Positions 7,535-16,019 of a DNA stretch of 20,244 nucleotides are shown one piece after another. Below the pieces are notes generated by a model. That model worked only from the letters and a program-made list of their open reading frames with translations, did no database searches and had not been told where the DNA came from. The stretch covers positions 1 through 20,244 of the forward strand of contig CAYRRA010000076.1 in the NCBI GenBank assembly GCA_964426355.1, written 5' to 3'. Position 1 is the first letter of the stretch. Each line of letters starts with the position of its first letter. Source of the DNA: JAJFTV01 sp964426355 (GTDB lineage Bacteria > Chloroflexota > Anaerolineae > Anaerolineales > Anaerolineaceae). The translations under genes were made by a program, and so were the position numbers.

Positions 7535-8332
7535 ATGGGTGATAACGACAAAGATTTCTTATGGCTTAATATTCGAGAGTTGCCTTATTTTCGCGGGTTG
7601 CTGCGTGCGGTGGAAGCACGTTTCTACCAGGACTTTGACATAGTTTCGCCAGCTCTTGACCTGGGATGCGGTGATGGTCATTTCGCTTCGATTACGTTTG
7701 ATCGACCTCTGGATGTGGGACTCGACCCCTGGATGCAGCCGCTCCTTTCTGCTGCAAAAACCACTGCGTACCATACGGTTTTGAGGGGGGATGGGGCGAA
7801 CATGCCATTCCCCGATGCGTATTTTTCTACCCTCATCAGCAACTCTGTGCTTGAACACATCCCGGGTGTTGACGCAGTTTTAGTCGATACTTGCCGCGTT
7901 TTAAAGCCCGGTGGTTACTTTTACTTTTGTGTTCTAAATCATCATTTTACTAATAACCTTTCAATATCCTCTTTTCTGGAACGTTTGGGATTGAAAAAAT
8001 GGGCGGAAAGCTATCGGAAATTGTTCAATCGAATCTCGCGCCATCATCATTGCGATTCGCCAGAAATATGGCAAAAACGTTTGGAACAGGCAGGTTTTAT
8101 TTTGAACCAGTACTGTCATTATTTTTCACCAGCCGCATTGCATGTGCTGGAGTGGGGTCATTACCTGGGTTTGCCATCCTGGATAATCAAAAAACTTACC
8201 GGTAAATGGATTTTGGTGCCAAAACCCTGGAACCTCATACTGGTTGATAAGATGATACGACGTTATTATGTACAGCCTGCTGAACATGAGAAAGGCTCTT
8301 ACACATTTTATATTGCTCAAAAACTGAAATGA
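7535..8332 (+). CDS. Class I SAM-dependent methyltransferase
   Basis: Soluble protein of 265 residues of the Methyltransf_11 type. Motif I is LDLGCGDGHF (residues 41-50), the acidic second strand follows as VGLDPW (61-66), then GDGANMPFPDAYFS (85-98), SNSVLEHIP (102-110) and the post-II motif RVLKPGGYFYF. The substrate is unknown. Placed between a GT4 glycosyltransferase and a GT-C membrane enzyme, it may methylate a sugar or a polyprenyl-linked intermediate, which is inference only. The gap from the preceding gene is 40 bases and the ribosome site is weak (GAAAGA). A small-molecule or quinone methyltransferase is possible from sequence alone. Confidence 0.88.
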   Translation: MGDNDKDFLWLNIRELPYFRGLLRAVEARFYQDFDIVSPALDLGCGDGHFASITFDRPLDVGLDPWMQPLLSAAKTTAYHTVLRGDGANMPFPDAYFSTLISNSVLEHIPGVDAVLVDTCRVLKPGGYFYFCVLNHHFTNNLSISSFLERLGLKKWAESYRKLFNRISRHHHCDSPEIWQKRLEQAGFILNQYCHYFSPAALHVLEWGHYLGLPSWIIKKLTGKWILVPKPWNLILVDKMIRRYYVQPAEHEKGSYTFYIAQKLK

Positions 8333-8383
8333 CCTTTGTTTTTTCTGGGACATTGTTGTAACATTGGGTGAAAATTGGATACT

Positions 8384-8390
8384 GGCGGAA
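8384..8390 (+). promoter_or_regulatory. Ribosome binding site favouring the ATG at 8395
   Basis: GGCGGAA lies four bases before ATG 8395. The longer reading frame could instead begin at GTG 8368, which has only TTGG before it. This site is the reason the shorter form is preferred. A weak promoter-like pair (TTGTAA at 8356-8361 and GATACT at 8378-8383, 16-bp spacer) also lies here but is not strong enough to call. Confidence 0.4.
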
Positions 8391-8394
8391 ATAT

Positions 8395-10590
8395 ATGGAA
8401 GAACCTAGCATACTCGATTATCTAAAATCGATTTTGAACCCGTGGCAAAAAGAGAAGATCAAAATCCCCATCTTGCCAGCCGAGTTGCCTCCTCTAATTG
8501 ATGGTGCGCAAAGCAAACCAGGCAGTGTGGTGGATGAAGTAGACCAACTTCGCGTAGATACAACCTCTGAATCGGGTGTTGTAACGGCAGAACCAAACCG
8601 TATTCCGCTTTTGCTGCTTTCCTTTGCCGTGCTCGCTGCAGTGATTGCGCAAAGGTTGCTCGAACCCCCGGAGCGTCATCTGGCGGTTTCCATCGTCCTA
8701 TATGTTTTTTCCGTGCTGTTTTTTATCTTGTTTTTGTTTCTAACTCGAGGGCAAACCCGGTTTATTGTGCATACACCTGAATTCAAAGAGGTGAAGATCA
8801 AGAAAACCCCGTTAATCCTCTCCATTGTTTTTTCTGCCTTGAGTTTTTTTATGTTTGGTACGCATCGATTTGACGGGTTCAATTTGATGATATGGGTGAC
8901 AGCCATTGGGATGGGTATCTATGCTTTCTGGCAACCACAAACCAGTCTTTCAGCCCAGTGGGGAAAATTGCGAGCATGGATGCAGAATCCGTTCATTGGT
9001 TTTCATATCTCCTGGTGGACCGTTTTGTTGTGTGTTGCCACGCTCGCGGTTCTTTTCTTTCGGTTTTATCGGTTGGATGAGGTTCCCGGTGAGATGTTCA
9101 GTGACCATGCTGAGAAGTTACTGGATGTATCTGATGTATTGGATGGGAATTTTTGGACATATTTTCCCCGAAATACTGGTCGAGAAGCGGTTCAGATGTA
9201 TCTCACAGCCGGCGTTTCATTACTTTTTGGCACCGGTCTATCCTTTATGAGCCTGAAAATTGGCACTGCTTTAGCAGGATTGTTCACCCTTCCCTATATC
9301 TATTTACTTGGAAAAGAGCTTGGGAATAAATGGGTGGGACTGATTGCATTTCTTTTTGCTGGTGTTGCTTATTGGGGGAATGTCATCGCGAGAATTGGGC
9401 TGCGTTTTCCGCTCTATCCACTTTTTACTGCCCCGGTTCTCTTTTATCTCATTCGTGGATTACGGCGCTCACGCTGGAACGATTTTATCCTTGCAGGTAT
9501 TGCATTGGGGATCGGCTTGCATGGATATTCCCCGATTCGCTTTCTTCCTTTTGTGATTACTGCGGCTGTAGCACTCTATCTGCTGCATCCCGTTTCCAAA
9601 GGAAAAAGAAAACAAGCGATTTACGGTTATCTTGTGCTGGCATTTGTCGCTTTCTTGCTTTTTATACCCTTATTGAGGTATTGGGCGGATGATCCTCAAA
9701 TGTTTGCTTACCGTTCTTTATCGCGATTGAGCACCACAGAGAGGTCTTATCCGGGTCCGGTGACTGAAATCTTCTTTAGCAATCTTTGGAAATCACTGGT
9801 GATGTTTTTCTATGATAACGGAGGTATTTGGGTTCACTCTGTACCGGGAAGACCAGCGTTGAGCGTCATTCCCGCTGCTTTCTTTTTCCTCAGTATTTTC
9901 CTGTTATTTTTCCGTTACCTGAAAGAGAAAGACTGGGTGCATCTATTCTTGTTAATCTCGATTCCATTGTTGATGATGCCTTCCATCCTTTCATTGGCTT
10001 TTCCAGATGAAAACCCTTCACTCAATCGTACCGGGGGGGCGCTCATTCCTGTCTTTGTAATGATTGCGCTCATGGTGGAATATTTCCTTTCCACGCTGGT
10101 GAGATTGGTAAAGAAGGGCGGGAAAATTATTGCCTCCATTTGTGCGATCATGATTTTCATGTTCACAATGAGCCAGGATTATGATTTGATTTTCCAGAGA
10201 TTTGATCAACAGTTCATGGCAGGGGCATGGAATACATCTCAAATTGGCAAGATAATCAGGGCATACGCTGATTCGACCATTGGCGAGCGAGATTCTGCTT
10301 ATGTGGTGCCATTCCCTCATTGGGTTGACACCCGCCTGGTGGGCATTAATGCCGGTTTTCCCGGAAAAGATTACGCAATCTGGTCAGAAAATTTCGCTGA
10401 TACGTTGAGCCAATCCGGCGCGAAGGTATTTATCATCAAAAGCGAAGATCAAGATTCGATTCTGGCGCTGCTCAATTTGTACCCACAAAGCAGTTATTGG
10501 CTTTATGACGATACACTGCCTGGTAAAGAATTTTGGGTTTTTCTTGTTCCTGAAGAACCCGCTATTCCAGCGAGTGGCACATCAGGATAA
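8395..10590 (+). CDS. GT39-like (GT-C fold) membrane glycosyltransferase
   Basis: Integral membrane protein of 731 residues (740 if begun at GTG 8368), resembling the PMT/ArnT-like GT39 group that uses polyprenyl-phosphate sugars on the outer face of the membrane. About 70 hydrophilic cytoplasmic residues are followed by membrane helices. A first extracytoplasmic loop has EVPGEMFSDHAEKLL, with D237, H238 and E240 (ATG numbering) at the place where GT-C enzymes carry their acidic catalytic motif. A GREAVQMY segment follows and then a run of helices with short loops (about 300-620). The C-terminal roughly 100 residues form a soluble extracytoplasmic domain. The usual DE pair is replaced by D-H here. 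It is separated by 62 bases from the methyltransferase gene and by six bases from the giant fusion gene. Donor and acceptor are unknown. Confidence 0.78.
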   Translation: MEEPSILDYLKSILNPWQKEKIKIPILPAELPPLIDGAQSKPGSVVDEVDQLRVDTTSESGVVTAEPNRIPLLLLSFAVLAAVIAQRLLEPPERHLAVSIVLYVFSVLFFILFLFLTRGQTRFIVHTPEFKEVKIKKTPLILSIVFSALSFFMFGTHRFDGFNLMIWVTAIGMGIYAFWQPQTSLSAQWGKLRAWMQNPFIGFHISWWTVLLCVATLAVLFFRFYRLDEVPGEMFSDHAEKLLDVSDVLDGNFWTYFPRNTGREAVQMYLTAGVSLLFGTGLSFMSLKIGTALAGLFTLPYIYLLGKELGNKWVGLIAFLFAGVAYWGNVIARIGLRFPLYPLFTAPVLFYLIRGLRRSRWNDFILAGIALGIGLHGYSPIRFLPFVITAAVALYLLHPVSKGKRKQAIYGYLVLAFVAFLLFIPLLRYWADDPQMFAYRSLSRLSTTERSYPGPVTEIFFSNLWKSLVMFFYDNGGIWVHSVPGRPALSVIPAAFFFLSIFLLFFRYLKEKDWVHLFLLISIPLLMMPSILSLAFPDENPSLNRTGGALIPVFVMIALMVEYFLSTLVRLVKKGGKIIASICAIMIFMFTMSQDYDLIFQRFDQQFMAGAWNTSQIGKIIRAYADSTIGERDSAYVVPFPHWVDTRLVGINAGFPGKDYAIWSENFADTLSQSGAKVFIIKSEDQDSILALLNLYPQSSYWLYDDTLPGKEFWVFLVPEEPAIPASGTSG

Positions 10591-10596
10591 TAGTTT

Positions 10597-13500
10597 ATGG
10601 AAAATAATGCCATCGAAAAGCAACAAGTAAATAGCACAAAACGAGAAAAAAAGCGTGATTGGGCGCTTATCTCGGATTTAATCTTAATTTTTATCCTGGT
10701 TTTGGCGGGTTATTTCCGGCTTGTCGGGTTGGATTGGGATGAAAATCATCATCTACACCCTGATGAACGCTTTTTAACCATGGTGGAAACCAGTATCGCA
10801 CCGGTAGAGGATATTCGCCAATATTTTAATACGGCACAATCCAGCCTGAACCCCAATAACCGGGGGTACGGTTTTTATGTGTATGGTACCTTGCCATTGT
10901 TTACAGTTCGTTACATTGCTGAATGGGTGGGTAAGACAGGGTATGGTGAGGTTTACCTTGTGGGCAGGTTTGTAAGCTGCATTGCTGATTTACTCACCAT
11001 CGTTTTGATTTACTTGACCGCAGAAAGACTATATAAACGGCGGATGATCAGCATTTTGGCTGCTGCTTTTTCTGCTGCCGCGGTATTACAAATTCAACTA
11101 TCGCATTATTTTACGGTAGACATATTTGCCAACCTGTTCTCAACCTTAACGTTTTACTTTGCAGTGAGAATACTTACGCTGTCAAAAAAGCAAATCCATT
11201 GCCAGGAGAATCTAAATAGCGAGGAAGCCAGTGGGGATGTAAAAGAAACTCAAGTCATTCGCCAATTACTGCTAGATTGGCGGGCGATTGGTCTGTATAT
11301 TCTTTTTGGTGTTGCATATGGAATGGCGCTGGCTTCAAAAGTGAGCGTTGCCCCATTGGCTTTGCTGCTGCCGTTAGCTATAACAATGGTTTATTTGCGC
11401 CTGAACCCTGCTGAACGCCAAAAGGTAATTCCTTTTTTGTTACGTAATATAGCCCTGGCAGGGATTGTCAGCATCATCACTTTCCGCATTTTTCAACCCT
11501 ACGCTTTTACAGGCAGCAGCTTTTTCAGCTTCCTTCCCAACGAGCAGTTCATAAAGAGTCTGCGGGAATTGAGCCAGCAGAGTCGCGGGAATGTTGATTT
11601 TCCGCCTGCTTTGCAGTGGGCACGGCGCAGCCTCTCTTTTGGATGGGTCAACATGGTCAAATGGGGAATGGGGATCCCTCTGGGTTTGTTGGCATGGGGA
11701 GGCTTTCTGTGGATGGGTTTTCGGATTCTGAAGAAAGAATGGCACCCACACCTGTTGATCTGGTCTTGGACAGCGGGATATTTTACGTGGCAGACCATCA
11801 GTTTCACAAGCAGTATGCGCTATTTTTTGCCAATTTATCCCATGTTGGAGATTATTGCTGCCTGGGCAGTTGTAAGGCTGTGGGATCAAAAGGGGAAACT
11901 TGCTCAAAAAAAGGTAAACATTTATCGAGTCGTTTCCATAGTGCTCGGTGTTTTCGTGTTGTTGGCTACATTTGCCTGGGCTTTTGCCTTTTCACGTATT
12001 TATACCCGCCCTGTTACCCGAATTGCTGCCAGTGAATGGATTTATCAAAATGTGCCATCTGCCATTAACCTGTCGATTGAAACAGATGAGGGTATGGTCA
12101 ATCAGCCGCTTGGATATCCGTTAACAAACGATGTTATTTATACCCAACCACTGGTGATGGCTTTTACACCGGAGACACAAGGTTATATCACTGAGATTGA
12201 ATTCAGCCATTTATTTGCAAAACGAGCAGACCAGTTACCGGTCAGTTTCTCTGTAAAAATCAGCCAGGACCTTGAGACCTTAGAGCCATTGTCTTCGAGC
12301 GTTTTGGTGGGTGATTTTCCAGTTTCAAGTAACGACCCTCGTGGGTCTGAACATATTTTGTATTTCACTAATGCCCTCTATGTGGAACCGGGACAACAGT
12401 ATTACCTTGTGATTGAATCACTGGATCGCGGCAGTGCGATTCAAATGGCTGGACCGATTACCCTGGGATACACCACGAAGGAGGGGACATACCGGCAGCC
12501 TTTGTTGGAACCGGTTGAATTGATTACGACCGCCAATGAATATCGATTTACTGTGTATCCGATAGAAGACGGTTTGCTTAAAGAGGTTTATCTTCCACAT
12601 GTCGTCGATTGGGCTGCGTCGGGAGATATTTCGGTATTTGACCTGAGCATATACGATGCAAGCTCGACTGAGACCAGTCTTGTCAGCGAACAGATTTCAA
12701 GTTCATTCTTACCAGGCGACGATCCTCGCGGGGAAGGTTATCGGTTCGTATTTGAAAATCCCATTTCGGTGAGCAAGGATTCATACTTTACCCTGCAACT
12801 GCGCCTGACAGAGGGAAAGGGAAATATTGCCCTTTATGGTAGTAAACAGGCACTCGAATCGACGTGGGATGACACATTACCATACAGTTTACACGGGTAT
12901 AACATTTTTGATTATTACAATGGCATATACCGGACAGAGCTGAATTTCGAGATGTACTGGGACGATAACCAGGAGAAATTAGACCGTTTTCTGGATAACC
13001 TCAATCAGGCTGATTATCTGTTCATCAGTTCCAATCGCCAATGGGGAACAACTGTACGAGTTCCTGAGCGGTATCCTCTTACAACAGCTTATTATCGCAA
13101 CTTACTGGGGTGCCCGGGAGATAAAGAAATCACCTGGTGTTACAGTGTTGCGGAACCCGGCATGTTTACGGGCAAACTGGGTTTTGAGCTTGTAGAAGTT
13201 TTCCAGTCGGATCCAAACCTGGGTAGTATCCGGTTCAACACACAATTTGCTGAAGAGGCTTTCACGGTATATGATCACCCCAAGGTATTAATATTCAAAA
13301 AAACGGGAGAATATTCTTCAGCAGTTGTTCGTGATATTTTGGGAGGGGTGGATTTATCCAGTGTTGTCAGGTTAACTCCAAGAGAAGCCAGCAAATATCA
13401 GGGCAGCCTGACTTTATTGACAGAAAAATGGGCAAATCAGATCGTCTATACTTTCAAGGATGGTCTAACCAGTTCAACACGCCTGGTTCAACAGCGCAGT

Positions 13501-16005
13501 GGAGGGACATGGTCAGAATTGTTTGATCGTGATCGGTTAATCAACCGTTTTCCCTTGCTTGGTTTGTTGATGTGGTACTTTGTAATCCTGCTTCTAGGAT
13601 GGGTGACTTACCCGTTGACGCGCCTGGTTTTTGGAGGTTTGAGGGATAAAGGCTATCCACTGGCAAGGTTTTTTGGCATGGTACTTTTGGCGTTTATGGT
13701 GTGGATTGCCGGCTCGGCTGGTATCTCATTTACGTCACTCACTATCACATTAGCTTTTATTTTGCTTGTGATTGCCAACCTGGTCATCTTCCTGAAAAAC
13801 AGGCGTGAAATTTTGGCTGAGGTCAGGAACAATTGGAAATACTTTTTATTGATCGAGGTCATTTTCCTGGCTGTGTTCCTCTTCGATTTGCTGATCCGCC
13901 TGGGTAACCCGGACTTGTGGCATCCCTATAAAGGCGGCGAAAAGCCGATGGATTTCTCATATTTCAACGCGGTATTGAAGAGCACAACGTTTCCGCCATA
14001 CGATCCCTGGTATGCCGGTGGATATATTAACTACTATTATTATGGTTTTGTTATTGTCGGCGTTTTGACGAAGTGGCTCGGTATCGTGCCTTCCATTGCC
14101 TATAATTTCATTTTGCCCACGTTGATGGCGGTGTTGGCGATGGGGACTTTTACCCTGGGAAGCAACCTGGTCACCAATGATTATCTTCGCCGGTTTCGGG
14201 AAAAGAATACTGATCAATCGACCCATGAGATGCCTTTACCCAAAAGTGGTTTTTTGGGGGGATTAGGCGCAACACTCTTTATGGTTTTTGTTGGAAATTT
14301 GGGTACGGTGCGCATGATCTGGCAGGGTTTGATGCGCCTTGCTGCCCCAATTCCTATTGAGGAGGGCAATTTCTTTGCCAGGTTGTCCTGGACATTTCAA
14401 GGATTTGCTCAGTTCATGAGTGGCAGTTCATTGCCATTTGGCGCCGGTGATTGGTATTGGATACCCAGCCGCGTATATCCAAATGAGCCGATCACTGAAT
14501 TTCCTCTTTTTACCTTCCTGTATGCGGATTTGCATGCTCATTTGATCGCCTTGCCGATCACCGTGATGGCATTGTGTTGGGCTGTTTCATTTGTTCTTTT
14601 CCTGACCCAGAGAAACCAGTCACCAGACGAAAAATTCAATGTTGGGCATCTTCTTCTGATGGTTTCTTTTGGCGCGCTGATTGTTGGTGCACTACGACCG
14701 ACCAATACCTGGGATATGCCTACTTACCTTGTGTTGAGCTCATTGGCAGTGCTCTATGCCATCTATACGACAAATCTAGACTTTTCGTTATTCCCAGGGA
14801 TGAGACCGGCTTTACGTAAATTCATCCTAGCAGCAGGATTGACCATTTTGTTTGTGTTTCTTGCTTTTGCATATTATCGACCTTTTGGAGAATGGTTTGG
14901 ACAGGCGTACACATCCATCAAATATTGGGAAGGTGATCGATCTCCATTCGGGTCGTATCTTACTCATTGGGGACTGTTCTTGTTCGTCATTATTTCCTGG
15001 CTGTTTTGGGAAACACGTGAATGGCTTGCCACTACCCCCGTATCGGCACTCAACAAATTAAAACCTTACCGTGGGTTAATCCAGGTGATTCTCGCTGTTC
15101 TGTTTGTGGTGATTGTCGTTTTGACCATATTGCGGGTTGAAATTGGTTGGTTGGTTGTGCTGACCGGGTTTTGGGCTGCTGCATTGTTGCTGCGCCCAGG
15201 TATCTCTCACGCCAAACGGATTGTGCTCTTTTTGATTGGGACGGCATTGGCACTAACCCTGGCAGTGGAATTAATCCAGTTAGAAGGCGACCTGGGGCGG
15301 ATGAATACCGTTTTCAAATTCTATCTGCAGGCATGGACATTGTTCTCAATCAGCGCAGCGTGCGCTTTTATGTGGTTGATTCACGATGTTCTGGAAAAGT
15401 GGAAACCAGGTTGGCGTGCGGGATGGCAGGTTGTCTTTGCGATTTTGCTGGGATCCGCTGTTCTCTTTACAATCATGGGTGGTTCAGACAAAATTCGTGA
15501 CCGGATGACAGCAGATGCTCCGCATACATTGGATGGCATGACATACATGGCATATTCGCAGTATTACGAAGGTGGAATGGCGATGAACCTGGAACAGGAT
15601 TACCAGGCAATACTCTGGATGCAGGAGAATGTTGAAGGTTCACCGGTGATCGTTGAAGCGAATACCGTTGAATACCATTGGGGAAGCCGGTTTACAATCT
15701 ACACAGGTTTACCAGGCGTTGTGGGATGGAACTGGCACCAACGACAGCAACGTGCCCTTGCACCGAGTACATGGGTGACTGACAGAGTGGACGCGGTGGG
15801 AAATTTTTACCGCACGCTTGATCGAGAGCAGGTGGAAGCCTTCTTGGACGAGTATGATGTGCAATATATCATCGTTGGACAGCTAGAAAGAGCTTACTAC
15901 GGGGCAGATGGTCTGTTAAAATTTAACCAGTGGAATGGAGACTTGTGGACAGAGGTATACCATTCAATGGAAACAACGATTTATCGAGTTAATTCCACTC
16001 ACTAA
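10597..16005 (+). CDS. Giant membrane protein: GT39-like module + jelly-roll-like repeats + YYY (DUF2298) domain
   Basis: The protein has 1802 residues. Residues 1-470 form a GT-C/GT39-like membrane module: one helix at 24-44, then DWDENHHLHPDERF with D56/E57 as the expected catalytic pair, then about ten more helices, the last near 446-466. Residues 470-985 are hydrophilic, probably extracytoplasmic, and contain two similar beta-rich units (about 519-625 and 647-752), each with a DPRG motif. Residues 986-1802 are a complete YYY (Chlor_Arch_YYY, DUF2298) membrane domain: EKPMD (1115-1119), YYYYG (1146-1150), EFPLFTFLYADLHAH with D1311, H1313 and H1315, NTWD (1370-1373), NTVFKFYLQAW (from 1570) and a C-terminal soluble part with YTGLPGVVGW. 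The frame is open throughout, so this is a real fusion and not an assembly of two reading frames. The second half is paralogous to the next gene. Polyprenyl-linked sugar transfer is likely for the N-terminal half; the YYY activity is unknown. Confidence 0.85.
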   Translation: MENNAIEKQQVNSTKREKKRDWALISDLILIFILVLAGYFRLVGLDWDENHHLHPDERFLTMVETSIAPVEDIRQYFNTAQSSLNPNNRGYGFYVYGTLPLFTVRYIAEWVGKTGYGEVYLVGRFVSCIADLLTIVLIYLTAERLYKRRMISILAAAFSAAAVLQIQLSHYFTVDIFANLFSTLTFYFAVRILTLSKKQIHCQENLNSEEASGDVKETQVIRQLLLDWRAIGLYILFGVAYGMALASKVSVAPLALLLPLAITMVYLRLNPAERQKVIPFLLRNIALAGIVSIITFRIFQPYAFTGSSFFSFLPNEQFIKSLRELSQQSRGNVDFPPALQWARRSLSFGWVNMVKWGMGIPLGLLAWGGFLWMGFRILKKEWHPHLLIWSWTAGYFTWQTISFTSSMRYFLPIYPMLEIIAAWAVVRLWDQKGKLAQKKVNIYRVVSIVLGVFVLLATFAWAFAFSRIYTRPVTRIAASEWIYQNVPSAINLSIETDEGMVNQPLGYPLTNDVIYTQPLVMAFTPETQGYITEIEFSHLFAKRADQLPVSFSVKISQDLETLEPLSSSVLVGDFPVSSNDPRGSEHILYFTNALYVEPGQQYYLVIESLDRGSAIQMAGPITLGYTTKEGTYRQPLLEPVELITTANEYRFTVYPIEDGLLKEVYLPHVVDWAASGDISVFDLSIYDASSTETSLVSEQISSSFLPGDDPRGEGYRFVFENPISVSKDSYFTLQLRLTEGKGNIALYGSKQALESTWDDTLPYSLHGYNIFDYYNGIYRTELNFEMYWDDNQEKLDRFLDNLNQADYLFISSNRQWGTTVRVPERYPLTTAYYRNLLGCPGDKEITWCYSVAEPGMFTGKLGFELVEVFQSDPNLGSIRFNTQFAEEAFTVYDHPKVLIFKKTGEYSSAVVRDILGGVDLSSVVRLTPREASKYQGSLTLLTEKWANQIVYTFKDGLTSSTRLVQQRSGGTWSELFDRDRLINRFPLLGLLMWYFVILLLGWVTYPLTRLVFGGLRDKGYPLARFFGMVLLAFMVWIAGSAGISFTSLTITLAFILLVIANLVIFLKNRREILAEVRNNWKYFLLIEVIFLAVFLFDLLIRLGNPDLWHPYKGGEKPMDFSYFNAVLKSTTFPPYDPWYAGGYINYYYYGFVIVGVLTKWLGIVPSIAYNFILPTLMAVLAMGTFTLGSNLVTNDYLRRFREKNTDQSTHEMPLPKSGFLGGLGATLFMVFVGNLGTVRMIWQGLMRLAAPIPIEEGNFFARLSWTFQGFAQFMSGSSLPFGAGDWYWIPSRVYPNEPITEFPLFTFLYADLHAHLIALPITVMALCWAVSFVLFLTQRNQSPDEKFNVGHLLLMVSFGALIVGALRPTNTWDMPTYLVLSSLAVLYAIYTTNLDFSLFPGMRPALRKFILAAGLTILFVFLAFAYYRPFGEWFGQAYTSIKYWEGDRSPFGSYLTHWGLFLFVIISWLFWETREWLATTPVSALNKLKPYRGLIQVILAVLFVVIVVLTILRVEIGWLVVLTGFWAAALLLRPGISHAKRIVLFLIGTALALTLAVELIQLEGDLGRMNTVFKFYLQAWTLFSISAACAFMWLIHDVLEKWKPGWRAGWQVVFAILLGSAVLFTIMGGSDKIRDRMTADAPHTLDGMTYMAYSQYYEGGMAMNLEQDYQAILWMQENVEGSPVIVEANTVEYHWGSRFTIYTGLPGVVGWNWHQRQQRALAPSTWVTDRVDAVGNFYRTLDREQVEAFLDEYDVQYIIVGQLERAYYGADGLLKFNQWNGDLWTEVYHSMETTIYRVNSTH
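12151..12471 (+). repeat. Jelly-roll-like protein repeat A in the giant fusion
   Basis: Encodes residues 519-625. Key shared features with repeat B are a hydrophobic opening strand, an ITEIEF/LKEVYL-type strand, DPRG (580-583) followed by an aromatic strand (ILYFTNALYV), and a Y-Y-L-V-I/F-T-L-Q-L closing strand. Predicted to be a small beta-sandwich outside the membrane, possibly carbohydrate-binding; no family could be assigned by eye. Confidence 0.5.
12535..12852 (+). repeat. Jelly-roll-like protein repeat B in the giant fusion
   Basis: Encodes residues 647-752. DPRG at 709-712 sits 129 residues after the copy in repeat A and is followed by YRFVFENPISVSKDSYFTLQL, which parallels the corresponding part of A (key positions F/Y, N, V, Y-x-L). 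The DNA copies have diverged, so this is an old protein-level duplication and not a recent DNA repeat. Confidence 0.5.
13552..16005 (+). repeat. YYY (DUF2298) domain copy 1, paralogous to the following gene
   Basis: This C-terminal half (residues 986-1802) aligns end to end with the protein encoded at 16020-18620. Matching blocks in order are GWVTYPLTR with GWVTFPIVF, EKPMD with EKPME, FPPYDPW with FPPRDPW, YYYYG with YYYFG, EFPLFTFLYADLHAH with EFPFFSFLLADLHPH, NTWD with NTWD, NTVFKFYLQAW with NTIFKFYFQAW, and IYTGLPGVVGW with TYTGLPTVLGW. The similarity is at protein level only. Confidence 0.85.
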
Positions 16006-16011
16006 CGGGAT

Positions 16012-16016
16012 AAGGG
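16012..16016 (+). promoter_or_regulatory. Ribosome binding site of the second YYY gene
   Basis: AAGGG lies three bases before ATG 16020 and nine bases before a second in-frame ATG at 16026. The spacing is better for the second one, so the protein may lack its first two residues. Confidence 0.4.
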
Positions 16017-16019
16017 CGA

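Noticed and set aside
8333..8394. Promoter-like pair TTGTAA/GATACT in the gap before the GT39-like gene
   Set aside because: Each hexamer matches consensus at only four of six positions and the gene lies inside a continuous same-strand cluster.
9330..9692. Plus-strand open frame of 120 codons in another frame within the GT39-like gene
   Set aside because: It overlaps a well-supported membrane-protein frame and has a biased Cys/Trp/Ser composition typical of out-of-frame reading.
10033..10039. Run of seven G that could be a phase-variable tract
   Set aside because: Only seven bases, lying deep within a coding region; too short and isolated to argue for slipped-strand switching.
11440..11907. 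Open frame of 155 codons on the minus strand inside the giant fusion gene
   Set aside because: Rich in P, Q and S with no domain or start signal; the opposite strand encodes predicted membrane helices in an unbroken frame.
16003..16019. Possible that the giant gene and the next YYY gene are one gene broken by a frameshift
   Set aside because: Each has its own complete YYY domain with its own C-terminal soluble part, and a ribosome site precedes the second start.
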